A stretch of 64,000 nt of DNA from UBA7446 sp038143535. Lineage in GTDB: Bacteria > Bacteroidota > Bacteroidia > Flavobacteriales > Flavobacteriaceae. The DNA lies in contig JAYQMD010000001.1 in NCBI GenBank assembly GCA_038143535.1, positions 1,488,001 through 1,552,000 on the forward strand. Reading direction: 5' to 3'. The translations under genes were made by a program, and so were the position numbers. The notes beneath the pieces are model-generated. The model saw nothing but the letters and a program-made list of their open reading frames with translations, ran no database searches and was not told where the DNA came from. Below are positions 8,315 to 16,964 of this stretch, one piece after another. How positions within the stretch are numbered: the first letter of the stretch is position 1; the number at the start of each line of letters is the position of its first letter.

Positions 8315-9598
8315 ATGAAATATACACGCCTCCCTTCTGCTGTTTTTACCAAACACCGCCAACGTTTTATGGCAAAACTCAAGCCCAATAGCATTGCCGT
8401 ATTTAATGCTAATGACATTTATCCCATCAGTGCTGACAGTACTTTGCCTTTTGAGCAACACCGTGATTTATTTTACCTCACGGGGGTCGATCAAGAAGAA
8501 ACCATCCTCATCCTATACCCCGATGCAAAAGACCCAAAGCAACGGGAAATGGTTTTTGTGCGTGAGACCAATGCACATATTGCCGTTTGGGAAGGACACA
8601 AACTCACTAAAAGTGAGGCTACGGCCGTAACAGGCATTGACAATGTACAGTGGACTTCAGACTTTGAAGCATCCTTTTTGGCATTGGCCAAGCAGGTCGA
8701 AAATATTTACATCAACACCAACGAGCACTACCGTGCTAAAGTAGAAACCCAAACGCGGGAAGATCGTTTTATAGCATGGTGCAAGGAACAATTTCCAAAA
8801 AAGAATTACGAGAAAAGTAACTTTATTTTACAAGTATTGCGAGGGGTAAAAGACCCAGAAGAAATTGCACATATACAACAGGCTTGCGACATTACCGAAA
8901 AAGGGTTTAAACGCGTTTTGGGTTTTGTAAAGCCGGGCGTTTGGGAGTTTGAAATTGAGGCAGCATTTGCCCACGAATTTTTGCGCAACCGATCCAAGGG
9001 CTTTGCCTATACCCCCATCATTGCATCTGGAGTTAACAGCAATGTATTGCACTATATTGAAAACAGCCAGCAGTGTCAAGCAGGCGAATTGATATTGATG
9101 GACGTTGGTGCCGAATACGGAAACTATTCGTCCGATATGACACGTACTATTCCTGTTTCTGGACGGTTTAACCACCGACAACGAGCGGTGTATGAAGCCG
9201 TACTCAAGGTAAAAGATGAAGCCACCCAGTTGCTGATGCCTGGTGTGCTTTTGAAGGCTTATCATATAGAAGTAGGCAAACTGATGAACAGCGCACTTGT
9301 CGATTTAGGCCTACTAACCAAAAAAGAGGTGTCGGACAATGCCGAGGCCTATAAAAAGTACTTTATGCACGGTACCTCCCACCATTTGGGCTTGGATACG
9401 CATGATTACGGATTATTGGACGAACCCATGCAGCCCAATATGGTCTTTACAGTTGAGCCGGGGATTTATATCCCCAAAGAAGGGTTTGGTATCCGCTTGG
9501 AAGATGATGTGGTGGTGCAAGCAAGCGGTGCGCCTGTGAATTTAATGGCCAATATCCCCATTGATCCAGATGAAATTGAGGGGTTGATGAATGGCTAA
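8315..9598 (+). CDS. pepP: Xaa-Pro aminopeptidase, M24 family
   Basis: A 427-residue metallopeptidase that removes N-terminal residues preceding proline. The N-terminal aminopeptidase-P domain (about residues 1-150) includes the typical FEQHRDLFYLTG motif. The catalytic pita-bread domain has the metal-binding signatures DVGAEYGNYSSDMTR, HGTSHHLGLDTHD, TVEPGIYIP and RLEDDVVV, which supply two Asp, one His and two Glu ligands. The ATG at 8315 gives MKYTRLPSAVF, the usual family start. A GTG at 8288 would add nine unsupported residues. It is cytoplasmic, with no signal peptide, and divergent from the preceding locus. Confidence 0.93.
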   Translation: MKYTRLPSAVFTKHRQRFMAKLKPNSIAVFNANDIYPISADSTLPFEQHRDLFYLTGVDQEETILILYPDAKDPKQREMVFVRETNAHIAVWEGHKLTKSEATAVTGIDNVQWTSDFEASFLALAKQVENIYINTNEHYRAKVETQTREDRFIAWCKEQFPKKNYEKSNFILQVLRGVKDPEEIAHIQQACDITEKGFKRVLGFVKPGVWEFEIEAAFAHEFLRNRSKGFAYTPIIASGVNSNVLHYIENSQQCQAGELILMDVGAEYGNYSSDMTRTIPVSGRFNHRQRAVYEAVLKVKDEATQLLMPGVLLKAYHIEVGKLMNSALVDLGLLTKKEVSDNAEAYKKYFMHGTSHHLGLDTHDYGLLDEPMQPNMVFTVEPGIYIPKEGFGIRLEDDVVVQASGAPVNLMANIPIDPDEIEGLMNG

Positions 9599-10341
9599 AA
9601 CGCCTTCCAGCCTTGGGCTTTTAGCGGAATCACCTCATCGCCACGGGTAACCAAATTTACGCCATCAGACTTGTCGGTCATGTGTCCAATAACGGTTAGG
9701 TTGGGGTTGGCTTTTATCTTTTCAAAACCTTCTTGTTTGATGGTAAATAAGAGTTCGTAGTCCTCGCCGCCACTAAGGGCTAACGTGGTGCTGTCCACAT
9801 TAAATTCTTCACACACAGCAATAAACTGCGGGTCAAGGGGAATTTTTTCTTCGTACAGACGGCAGCCTACCTCGCTGTGCTTACACAAATGCAAGATTTC
9901 CGAAGACAGCCCATCACTGATGTCTATCATGGAGGTGGGCGTGACTTCAAGTGCTTCCAAAAGCGTTACGATATCTTTTCGTGCCTCGGGTTTTAGCTGA
10001 CGTTCAACCAAATAGGTGTAGGGATCAAGGTCAGGTTTGTGGTTGGGGTTGGCCTTAAATACTTCGTTTTCACGTGCCAACACTTGCAAGCCCATGTAGG
10101 CGGCTCCCAAATCTCCCGAAACCACCAAAAGATCTTTTTCGTTGGCACCGCTTCGCTTGATGACACCCGTTTTGGGAGCAATACCCATGGCAGTAACCGA
10201 AAGTTGTATGCCTTGCTTGGAAGAGGTCATGTCGCCGCCAACCAAATCAACGCCGTAGGTCTTACAAGCCAAGTGAATGCCAGCGTATAGCTCCTCCATG
10301 GCCTCCAAGGTGAAGCGATTGGAAACCGCAATCGATACCAA
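9595..10341 (-). CDS. thiL: thiamine-phosphate kinase, C-terminal fragment
   Basis: 248 codons carrying the rest of ThiL. LVGGDMTSS, VSGDLGAAYMGLQVL, MIDISDGLSSEILHL and LSGGEDYELLFT are the conserved AIRS-fold motifs for phosphate and metal binding. The apparent start is a TTG inside the gene, and the frame is open upstream to the indel at 10361-10362. Its stop overlaps the 3' end of the convergent pepP gene by a few bases. Confidence 0.78.
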   Translation of the reverse strand: MVSIAVSNRFTLEAMEELYAGIHLACKTYGVDLVGGDMTSSKQGIQLSVTAMGIAPKTGVIKRSGANEKDLLVVSGDLGAAYMGLQVLARENEVFKANPNHKPDLDPYTYLVERQLKPEARKDIVTLLEALEVTPTSMIDISDGLSSEILHLCKHSEVGCRLYEEKIPLDPQFIAVCEEFNVDSTTLALSGGEDYELLFTIKQEGFEKIKANPNLTVIGHMTDKSDGVNLVTRGDEVIPLKAQGWKAF

Positions 10342-10631
10342 TACTTGTGTTGCTTGTGCGCCATAGCATAGATATCCGAAAGGTTTACTATTACCGCTTT
10401 ATAACCCAAGTGTTTTAGGGGCATATAGCCCAAATCGAAATGTACACCTTCGACAAGCATATCGGTACTGACCACCATTTCGCCTTCGTGCTTTAGTACC
10501 GCCGCATCGTCGCCAATGCCGTGAAGGGTTGAGGGCAGGGCTGTGGTAGCCGATTTCGTAAGCTGTTCGATTAAGGCAAATTCCCCTAAATCTTCAAGGG
10601 AGGTTTTGGATGGTTTTTTTTCTTCAAGCAT
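10227..10631 (-). CDS. thiL: thiamine-phosphate kinase, N-terminal fragment
   Basis: 134 codons, of which about the first 90 are genuine ThiL sequence. The AIRS-type ATP-binding signature GIGDDAAVL and the substrate/metal motif STDMLVEGVHFD are present. After NLSDIYAM the frame is wrong and the remaining about 44 residues are nonsense (AHKQHKYWYRLRF and on). The start ATG at 10631 gives MLEEKKPSKTSLEDLGEF, a normal beginning. Confidence 0.75.
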   Translation of the reverse strand: MLEEKKPSKTSLEDLGEFALIEQLTKSATTALPSTLHGIGDDAAVLKHEGEMVVSTDMLVEGVHFDLGYMPLKHLGYKAVIVNLSDIYAMAHKQHKYWYRLRFPIASPWRPWRSYTLAFTWLVRPTALIWLAAT

Positions 10632-10740
10632 GGCGCAAAATTAGGATATTTTAGGTTGACAATTTGAGCGTTGATTGAAAAGGAAAATGACACGATATAT
10701 AAACCTGATGCGGACAACTAAACTATCAACCCAAAATACG

Positions 10741-10748
10741 TATATTTG
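10741..10748 (+). promoter_or_regulatory. -7 promoter box before the suf operon
   Basis: TATATTTG matches TAnnTTTG exactly and lies 27 bases before the ATG of the IscA/SufA-type gene. No clear TTG is present at -33. Its position argues against a TTG start at 10746, which would lie inside the promoter. Confidence 0.5.
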
Positions 10749-10775
10749 TACTTTGGAATTAATCCAAATAAGGCT

Positions 10776-11105
10776 ATGATAAAAGTTTCGTCACAGGCAA
10801 AAGAAAAAGTACTGCAGATGATGCATAACGACGGCGTGGATATTGCCTCGCACTTTGTACGTGTAGGCGTAAAAAGTGGTGGCTGTTCGGGCTTGTCCTA
10901 TGAGCTTAAGTTTGATGCCGACCTTGGTGCGGACGACAAAGTTTTTGAAGACAACGATGTGCGCATTGTTGTAGACAAAAAAAGCTTTTTGTATCTTGTA
11001 GGAACGACACTAGAATACTCAGGTGGATTAAATGGCAAGGGATTTGTATTTAATAATCCAAATGCAAACCGCACCTGTGGTTGTGGGGAGAGTTTTTCGC
11101 TTTAA
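10776..11105 (+). CDS. HesB/IscA/SufA-type iron-sulfur cluster carrier
   Basis: A 109-residue A-type carrier that receives Fe-S clusters from the SufBCD scaffold and passes them to target proteins. The three conserved ligand cysteines are C37 (SGGCSG), C101 and C103 (CGCGESF). The ATG at 10776 is chosen because an upstream TTG at 10746 lies in the promoter and adds residues not found in the family. It is the first gene of the suf operon and ends nine bases before sufB. Confidence 0.92.
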   Translation: MIKVSSQAKEKVLQMMHNDGVDIASHFVRVGVKSGGCSGLSYELKFDADLGADDKVFEDNDVRIVVDKKSFLYLVGTTLEYSGGLNGKGFVFNNPNANRTCGCGESFSL

Positions 11106-11114
11106 ACAAATGCT

Positions 11115-12560
11115 ATGGCATACACTGAAGAAGAATTAAAAAAAGAGCTCGAAACAAAAGAGTACGAATACGGATTTTATACCGATATAGAATCGGATAC
11201 GTTCCCTGTTGGGCTTAATGAAAATATTGTGCGTGCGATTTCTACTCGCAAAGACGAACCCGCTTGGATGACCAAATGGCGCCTAGAAGCTTTTGAAAAA
11301 TTCCAACAGATGGAAGCGCCCGATTGGGCAAATGTCAAATACGAAAAACCCGACTTGCAGAGCATTGCTTATTATTCTGCGCCCAAGGCGCAGGTCAAAT
11401 ACGACAGCCTTGACGAAGTAGACCCCGAGCTGCTTAAAACCTTTGAAAAACTGGGTATTTCACTGGAGGAACAAAAAAAATTGGCTGGTGTTGCCGTAGA
11501 CATCGTAATGGATTCTGTTTCGGTTGCCACGACATTTAAAGATACCTTGGCAGAGAAAGGCATTATTTTCTGCTCAATTTCAGAGGCCATCAAAGAGCAC
11601 CCCGAATTGGTTAAGAAATATATAGGCTCTGTTATTCCACGAACCGACAACTACTACGCGGCGCTTAATTCAGCGGTATTTTCTGATGGGTCGTTTTGTT
11701 ATATTCCTAAAGGTGTTCGCTGCCCCATGGAGCTGTCTACTTACTTCCGCATCAATCAAGCGGGAACAGGTCAGTTTGAGCGTACGCTTGTGATTGCTGA
11801 TGAAGGGAGTTATGTGAGTTATTTAGAAGGCTGTACGGCACCAGCACGTGATGAAAACCAATTGCACGCAGCTGTGGTGGAACTCGTTGCCCTTGACGAT
11901 GCCGAAATAAAATATTCAACCGTCCAAAACTGGTTCCCGGGAGACAAAGACGGCGTTGGCGGCGTTTTTAATTTTGTAACCAAACGAGGTATCTGTCACG
12001 AGCGTTCCAAAATATCGTGGACGCAAGTAGAAACGGGCTCTGCCGTTACTTGGAAATATCCTTCTTGTATTTTAAAAGGAAACGATAGCATTGGCGAGTT
12101 TTATTCGATTGCCGTTACCAACAATCACCAACAAGCCGATACAGGAACCAAAATGATTCACTTGGGCAAACGCACCAAAAGTACCATTATTTCAAAAGGT
12201 ATTTCGGCAGGGCAATCGAACAACAGTTACCGCGGATTGGTAAAAGTTGGCGCGAATGCCAAAAACGCACGGAACTTTTCGCAATGCGATTCGCTGCTGA
12301 TGGGCAATGCCTGTGGCGCACACACGTTCCCATACATTGAGGCAAAGAGCAAAAGCGCCAAAATAGAACACGAAGCCACGACCAGTAAAATTGGTGAAGA
12401 CCAAATATTCTATTGTAACCAACGTGGTATAGATACCGAAAAAGCCATTGCGCTTATCGTAAATGGTTTTAGTAAAGAAGTTTTAAATAAACTGCCCATG
12501 GAATTTGCTGTGGAAGCTCAAAAGTTACTTGAGATTTCACTGGAAGGCTCTGTTGGATAA
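11115..12560 (+). CDS. sufB: Fe-S cluster assembly protein SufB
   Basis: A 481-residue core scaffold subunit of the SufBCD complex, where sulfur and iron are assembled into clusters. The family signatures are present: GIIFCSISEAIKEHPELV, SYLEGCTAP, NWFPGDKDGVGGVFNFVTKRG, VETGSAVTWKYPS and the C-terminal CDSLLMG and EHEATTSKIGEDQIFY stretches. The length is typical. It is followed in the operon by a small lipoprotein gene and then sufC, so the usual sufB-sufC contact is interrupted. Confidence 0.97.
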   Translation: MAYTEEELKKELETKEYEYGFYTDIESDTFPVGLNENIVRAISTRKDEPAWMTKWRLEAFEKFQQMEAPDWANVKYEKPDLQSIAYYSAPKAQVKYDSLDEVDPELLKTFEKLGISLEEQKKLAGVAVDIVMDSVSVATTFKDTLAEKGIIFCSISEAIKEHPELVKKYIGSVIPRTDNYYAALNSAVFSDGSFCYIPKGVRCPMELSTYFRINQAGTGQFERTLVIADEGSYVSYLEGCTAPARDENQLHAAVVELVALDDAEIKYSTVQNWFPGDKDGVGGVFNFVTKRGICHERSKISWTQVETGSAVTWKYPSCILKGNDSIGEFYSIAVTNNHQQADTGTKMIHLGKRTKSTIISKGISAGQSNNSYRGLVKVGANAKNARNFSQCDSLLMGNACGAHTFPYIEAKSKSAKIEHEATTSKIGEDQIFYCNQRGIDTEKAIALIVNGFSKEVLNKLPMEFAVEAQKLLEISLEGSVG

Positions 12561-12572
12561 ATCCCCTATTTC

Positions 12573-12926
12573 ATGAAAAAATCCATTTTTATTTTAATCT
12601 TAATGTTTGTAGTCTCTTGCGCACAAACATCAAAAAAATCAGCTGAAAATCCGCAATTTTTTGGCGAATTTCTATATCTGGCCGATGCTGCTGTGCTAAA
12701 TACTGGCACTGAAATATACGGCGTTATTATTGATGAAAAAATGCGTGAGCTACACGACTTGTGCACACCTATTAAGCGCGACGAATATGACATGATTCCT
12801 GTGTATATCAAAGGAGTCGTGGAAGAAAATACTGCTGATGAAGGCTGGGATAAACTCATCCGAATAACCAATATCGATTCTTTGGTGAATCCAACGGACA
12901 AAACAAGTATCAAACCCAACAACTAA
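12573..12926 (+). CDS. small lipoprotein inside the suf operon, NlpE-like motif
   Basis: 117 residues. The N-terminus MKKSIFILILMFVVSC is a lipoprotein signal with Cys16 as the lipidated residue. The segment FFGEFLYLADAAVL resembles a motif of NlpE-type envelope lipoproteins (G-x-F-x-Y-x-A-D-A-A). The following text (YGVIID...VYIKGVVEEN) is compatible with the small beta-barrel of that domain, but the copper-site Cys-x-x-Cys of NlpE is absent. It lies 12 bases after sufB and 3 before sufC, so it is co-transcribed. Its role is not known; an envelope protein in a cytoplasmic Fe-S operon is unexpected. Confidence 0.75.
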   Translation: MKKSIFILILMFVVSCAQTSKKSAENPQFFGEFLYLADAAVLNTGTEIYGVIIDEKMRELHDLCTPIKRDEYDMIPVYIKGVVEENTADEGWDKLIRITNIDSLVNPTDKTSIKPNN

Positions 12927-12929
12927 TAT

Positions 12930-13676
12930 ATGCTAAGCATAGATAATTTACATGCCGGCTGTGAAGGCAAAACCATTTTACAAGGCATTAACCTAGACGT
13001 AAAGCCTGGAGAAGTACATGCCATCATGGGGCCAAACGGCTCTGGAAAGAGCACGCTTTCGACCGTTGTTGCAGGTCATGAAGATTATGAGATTTCCCAA
13101 GGAACAATTTTATTTGAAGGAGAGAATATTGCTGATTTAAGTGCAGACGAACGTGCGCACAAAGGCATCTTTTTGTCTTTTCAATATCCCGTTGAAATAC
13201 CTGGCGTAACGGTAACTAATTTTATAAAAACAGCCATCAACCAAAACCGAAAAGCAAAAGGCTTGGAAGATATGCCTGCCAACGAAATGCTGAAAAAAAT
13301 TCGTGAAAAGGCAGCCCTTTTGGAAATTGATTCCCGGTTTTTGTCGCGCTCACTAAACGAAGGTTTTTCTGGTGGCGAAAAGAAGCGAAATGAAATTTTT
13401 CAAATGGCCATGCTTGAACCCAAGCTTGCTATATTGGACGAAACCGATTCGGGCTTGGACATTGATGCCTTACGTATTGTGGCTAATGGCGTAAACAAAC
13501 TTAGAGGCAAGGATAGGGCAATTGTTGTTATCACGCACTACCAACGTCTACTTGAGCACATCGTTCCTGATTTTGTTCACGTCCTACACGAAGGTAAGAT
13601 TGTGAAGTCTGGGACCAAAGAGCTCGCCCTAGAGCTGGAAGAAAAAGGGTACGACTGGATAAAACAAGGCGCCTAA
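12930..13676 (+). CDS. sufC: Fe-S cluster assembly ATPase SufC
   Basis: A 248-residue ABC-type ATPase that powers the SufBCD scaffold. Walker A is GPNGSGKST, the Q-loop is in FLSFQYP, the signature region is EGFSGGEKKRNE, Walker B is LAILDETDSGLD, and the switch His is in VITHYQR. The length is normal. Its stop overlaps the sufD start by one base (TAATG), suggesting coupled translation. Confidence 0.97.
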   Translation: MLSIDNLHAGCEGKTILQGINLDVKPGEVHAIMGPNGSGKSTLSTVVAGHEDYEISQGTILFEGENIADLSADERAHKGIFLSFQYPVEIPGVTVTNFIKTAINQNRKAKGLEDMPANEMLKKIREKAALLEIDSRFLSRSLNEGFSGGEKKRNEIFQMAMLEPKLAILDETDSGLDIDALRIVANGVNKLRGKDRAIVVITHYQRLLEHIVPDFVHVLHEGKIVKSGTKELALELEEKGYDWIKQGA

Positions 13677-14992
13677 TGGACCTAAAAGAAACCTTATTGT
13701 CTTCATACTTGGCGTTTGACGCTCAAGATGGCCCGCAACATAAGCTGCAAGATCAGCGTGCGGCTGCTATTGAAGTTTTTGAACAGCAAGGCTTTCCTAC
13801 CAAAAAAGAAGAAGACTGGAAATACACGCCTTTGCGTAACCTCATCAAAACGAACTATACGGTTTTCCCAAAAGAGGAAGTAAATCTAAAATTAGACGAG
13901 GTAAAAGAATACATCTTACAAGATGTTGATACATATAAAATTGTTTTTGTAGACGGTATTTATAACGCTTATCTATCGGAAACCACACATGTAGGCGTTG
14001 ATGTTTGCTTGCTTTCGGCGGCACTCACCAAACCAAAGTATGCGGATACGATTAAGAAATACTTCAACCAAATTGCAGCAAAAGACGCTTCGTTAACAGC
14101 GCTCAATACTGCCTTTACAAAAGAGGGGGCATACATTCATGTTCCAGAAGCTAAACTGGTAGAGAAACCCGTGCAAATCATCCATTTTACCACGGATATA
14201 AACCCAAGTCTATTGCTACAACCACGCAACCTGATTGTGGTTGAGAAAAATGCGGAAATACAAATTGTGGAGCGCCATCAAAGCTTGACAACAAACGAAT
14301 CGTTTACCAATGTGGTAACCGAAATTTTTACCGAGCAAAATGCACAATTGGATTACTACAAAATCCAAAACGACCAAACAACGGCTTCACTTATTGACAG
14401 CACCTATATTTCACAACGAAAGCACAGTCATGCCAAAGTGCACACCTTTTCGTTTGGCGGAAAACTAACCCGAAACAACCTAAATTTCTATCATAAGGAT
14501 CCAGAAATCAACTCCACGATGAAAGGTATCACACTTATTGAAGGCAGCCAGTTTGTGGATCACCACACCTTAGTGCACCACGCCCAACCAAATAGCGAAA
14601 GCCACCAAGACTATAAAGGAATTTTTGCTGAAAAATCAACGGGTGTATTTAACGGAAAAATAATTGTAGAGAAAGAGGCGCAAAAAACAAATGCCTTTCA
14701 GCAGAACAACAATATTTTAATGGATGATAAGGCAAGTATCAATACCAAGCCTCAGTTGGAGATTTTCGCCGACGACGTGAAGTGTAGTCATGGCTGTACT
14801 ATAGGCCAGTTAGACGAAGATGCGTTATTTTACATGCAAACACGTGGCATCCCCACAAAAGAAGCAAGAGGCTTATTGACTTATGCCTTTGCCAACAATG
14901 TACTTCAAAGTGTTAAAATCGACTCGGTTAAAAAGCGTATCAATAAATTGATTGCCGAAAAACTGGGTGTAAATATTGGCTTTGATGTATAA
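13676..14992 (+). CDS. sufD: Fe-S cluster assembly protein SufD
   Basis: A 438-residue scaffold partner of SufB and SufC. The C-terminal SufBD beta-helix signatures include LTRNNLNFYH, GIFAEKSTGVFNGKIIVE, KASINTKPQLEIFADDVKCSHGCTIGQLDEDALFYMQTRG (shown from about residue 360 on) and the conserved His in CSHGCT. The N-terminal segment KKEEDWKYTPLRNL is also typical. The stop codon overlaps the sufS ATG by eight bases. Confidence 0.96.
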   Translation: MDLKETLLSSYLAFDAQDGPQHKLQDQRAAAIEVFEQQGFPTKKEEDWKYTPLRNLIKTNYTVFPKEEVNLKLDEVKEYILQDVDTYKIVFVDGIYNAYLSETTHVGVDVCLLSAALTKPKYADTIKKYFNQIAAKDASLTALNTAFTKEGAYIHVPEAKLVEKPVQIIHFTTDINPSLLLQPRNLIVVEKNAEIQIVERHQSLTTNESFTNVVTEIFTEQNAQLDYYKIQNDQTTASLIDSTYISQRKHSHAKVHTFSFGGKLTRNNLNFYHKDPEINSTMKGITLIEGSQFVDHHTLVHHAQPNSESHQDYKGIFAEKSTGVFNGKIIVEKEAQKTNAFQQNNNILMDDKASINTKPQLEIFADDVKCSHGCTIGQLDEDALFYMQTRGIPTKEARGLLTYAFANNVLQSVKIDSVKKRINKLIAEKLGVNIGFDV

Positions 14993-16211
14993 CACAACGC
15001 TTGATATTACGCAAATACGCGCCGATTTTCCCATATTACAACGCCAAGTAAACGGACAGCCGTTGGTGTATTTAGACAATGCAGCGACTTCGCAGACACC
15101 ACTTGCTGTTATTAATGCCATCAGCGATTATTATAAGCATACCAATGCCAACATTCACAGGGGCGTACACGCACTTAGCCAAGAAGCAACGGATCAGTTT
15201 GAAGCAGCGCGACAAAAAATACAAACGCATTTTAATGCCGCACAGGCGCACGAAATTATCTTTACCTCAGGAACAACACATTCCATTAACCTCGTTGCCA
15301 ATGGTTTTGCGTCATTCTTGGAAAAAGGAGATGAACTTATCGTTTCAGCATTGGAGCATCACGCTAATATAGTGCCTTGGCAAATGCTCTGTGAGCGCAC
15401 AGGGGCACAGCTAAAGATAATTCCCATTTCCGAAAACGGCACCTTGGACATGAGCGTCTATGCCGATTTGCTTGGGAATCGAACCAAAGTGGTTTTTGTC
15501 AATCATGTGTCCAATGCACTAGGCATCATCAATCCCATTGAAGAAATTATTGAAAAGGCACATGCTGTTAGCGCTGCCGTGCTTATAGATGGTGCGCAAG
15601 CCACTCCCCATATAATTCCCGATGTTCAAGCATTAGATGTTGAATTTTATACCACTTCGGCACATAAAATATGTGGTCCTACAGGAATGGGTGCCTTATA
15701 TGCTAAAGAAGCGTGGTTACGCAAACTTCCCCCCTATCAAGGAGGTGGAGAAATGATTGATCAAGTAACTTTTGAAAAAACCACCTATGCCGATTTACCT
15801 CATAAGTTTGAGGCAGGAACGCCCAATATTGCTGGCGGTGTGGGCTTTGGTGCTGCAGTGGATTATATGAATAACATTGGTTTTGATGCCATTGCTGCCC
15901 ATGAAAACGATTTAATGCGTCATGCTACCGAAAAGCTTAGAAAAATTGAGGGCTTACACATATATGGTGATGTCGACAACAAAGTGGCCGTAATTTCTTT
16001 CAATGTCGAAGGACTACATCCTTATGACATAGGTACGCTCTTAGACAAAATGGGCATTGCGGTTCGAACGGGACATCACTGTTGCCAACCCATTATGGAT
16101 CACTTCCAAATTCCGGGTACCGTTAGAGCATCCTTTGCTTTTTACAATACCCACGAAGAAGTAGAACGATTTATAGCTGGTGTAGAAAAAGCTGTGGGCA
16201 TGTTGCGTTAA
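14985..16211 (+). CDS. sufS: SufS-type cysteine desulfurase
   Basis: A 408-residue PLP enzyme that takes sulfur from cysteine as a persulfide and hands it to SufE. The PLP-binding lysine is K228 in SAHKICGPTG. The catalytic cysteine is C366 in RTGHHCCQP, in the short-loop context of group II desulfurases. The HH pair at 125-126 (ALEHHANIVPW) stacks on the cofactor. ATG 14985 is preferred to TTG 14976 because it starts MYNTTLDITQIRADFP, the normal family beginning, and overlaps sufD in the usual way. Confidence 0.96.
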   Translation: MYNTTLDITQIRADFPILQRQVNGQPLVYLDNAATSQTPLAVINAISDYYKHTNANIHRGVHALSQEATDQFEAARQKIQTHFNAAQAHEIIFTSGTTHSINLVANGFASFLEKGDELIVSALEHHANIVPWQMLCERTGAQLKIIPISENGTLDMSVYADLLGNRTKVVFVNHVSNALGIINPIEEIIEKAHAVSAAVLIDGAQATPHIIPDVQALDVEFYTTSAHKICGPTGMGALYAKEAWLRKLPPYQGGGEMIDQVTFEKTTYADLPHKFEAGTPNIAGGVGFGAAVDYMNNIGFDAIAAHENDLMRHATEKLRKIEGLHIYGDVDNKVAVISFNVEGLHPYDIGTLLDKMGIAVRTGHHCCQPIMDHFQIPGTVRASFAFYNTHEEVERFIAGVEKAVGMLR

Positions 16212-16227
16212 TTCTTATCTTTATCCT

Positions 16228-16650
16228 ATGAGTATAGCTACCGAACAAGCCGAAATTGTATCTGAATTTTCCATGTTTGACGACTGGATGCAGCGCTATG
16301 AGTATATGATTGAACTCGGCAAATCACTTCCGCTTATTGACCAAGCCTACAAAACGGATGACAACATCATCAAAGGTTGTCAAAGTAAGGTTTGGGTTCA
16401 CGCCGAACTAGACGACGATAAAATTGTTTTTACGGCAGACAGCGATGCCATCATTACCAAAGGCATCATTGCCATTTTGATTCGTGCGTTTTCCAATCAA
16501 CCGCCCAAAGAAATTTTGGCTGCCGAAACCCATTTTATTGATGAGATTGGACTTAAAGAACACCTATCGCCAACCCGTGCCAATGGATTGGTGTCCATGA
16601 TAAAACAACTTAAAATGTACGCCTTGGCATATCAAACACAACTCTCTTAA
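16228..16650 (+). CDS. sufE: SufE family sulfur acceptor
   Basis: 140 residues. SufE accepts persulfide sulfur from SufS and delivers it to SufB. The acceptor cysteine is C51 in IIKGCQSKVW. The family motifs DDWMQRYEYMIELGKSLP and FIDEIGLKEHLSPTRANG are present. It lies 16 bases after sufS in the same operon. Confidence 0.95.
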   Translation: MSIATEQAEIVSEFSMFDDWMQRYEYMIELGKSLPLIDQAYKTDDNIIKGCQSKVWVHAELDDDKIVFTADSDAIITKGIIAILIRAFSNQPPKEILAAETHFIDEIGLKEHLSPTRANGLVSMIKQLKMYALAYQTQLS

Positions 16651-16652
16651 CT

Positions 16653-16964
16653 ATGGATACTGAAGCACTTGGCGAAAAAATTGTTCGTGTACTCAAGACG
16701 ATTTTCGATCCCGAAATTCCGGTTGATATCTACGAGCTGGGACTCATTTATGACGTTTTTGTCAATGAAAATAGTGATGTCAAAATTTTGATGACCCTCA
16801 CCACGCCAAACTGCCCTGTGGCTGAAAGTTTGCCACAAGAAGTAAAGGAAAAAGTCCGTGAACTAGACGAAGTCAATAAGGTTGAACTAGAGCTCACTTT
16901 TGACCCGCCATGGACAAGAGATTTAATCAGTGAAGAAGCTAAACTAGAACTTGGGTTTTTATAA
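16653..16964 (+). CDS. DUF59 (MIP18-like) Fe-S assembly factor
   Basis: A 103-residue single-domain protein of the MIP18/PaaD/SufT group, which helps deliver Fe-S clusters to target proteins. Signatures include FDPEIPVDIYELGLIYDV, TTPNCPVAESLP with the conserved Cys, and the C-terminal FDPPWTRDLIS. The operon position right after sufE supports a role in cluster maturation. Its stop overlaps the next start by one base. Confidence 0.92.
   Translation: MDTEALGEKIVRVLKTIFDPEIPVDIYELGLIYDVFVNENSDVKILMTLTTPNCPVAESLPQEVKEKVRELDEVNKVELELTFDPPWTRDLISEEAKLELGFL

Larger units (their letters stand above)
9595..10631 (-). pseudogene. thiL: thiamine-phosphate kinase, split by a frameshift
   Basis: ThiL phosphorylates thiamine monophosphate to thiamine diphosphate. 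The locus spans about 345 codons, the normal length, but changes frame at 10361-10362. Restoring one G (ATGG to ATGGG on the coding strand) gives DIYAMGAQATQVLVSIAVS, which joins both halves exactly as the family requires. See the two fragment entries. The loss is one base in a short G run, so a sequence error is likely. Confidence 0.8.

Noticed and set aside
5616..8391. Many plus-strand ORFs of 60-160 codons opposite the BNR-repeat gene
   Set aside because: They lie antisense to a recognisable repeat protein and show no motifs or start signals of their own.
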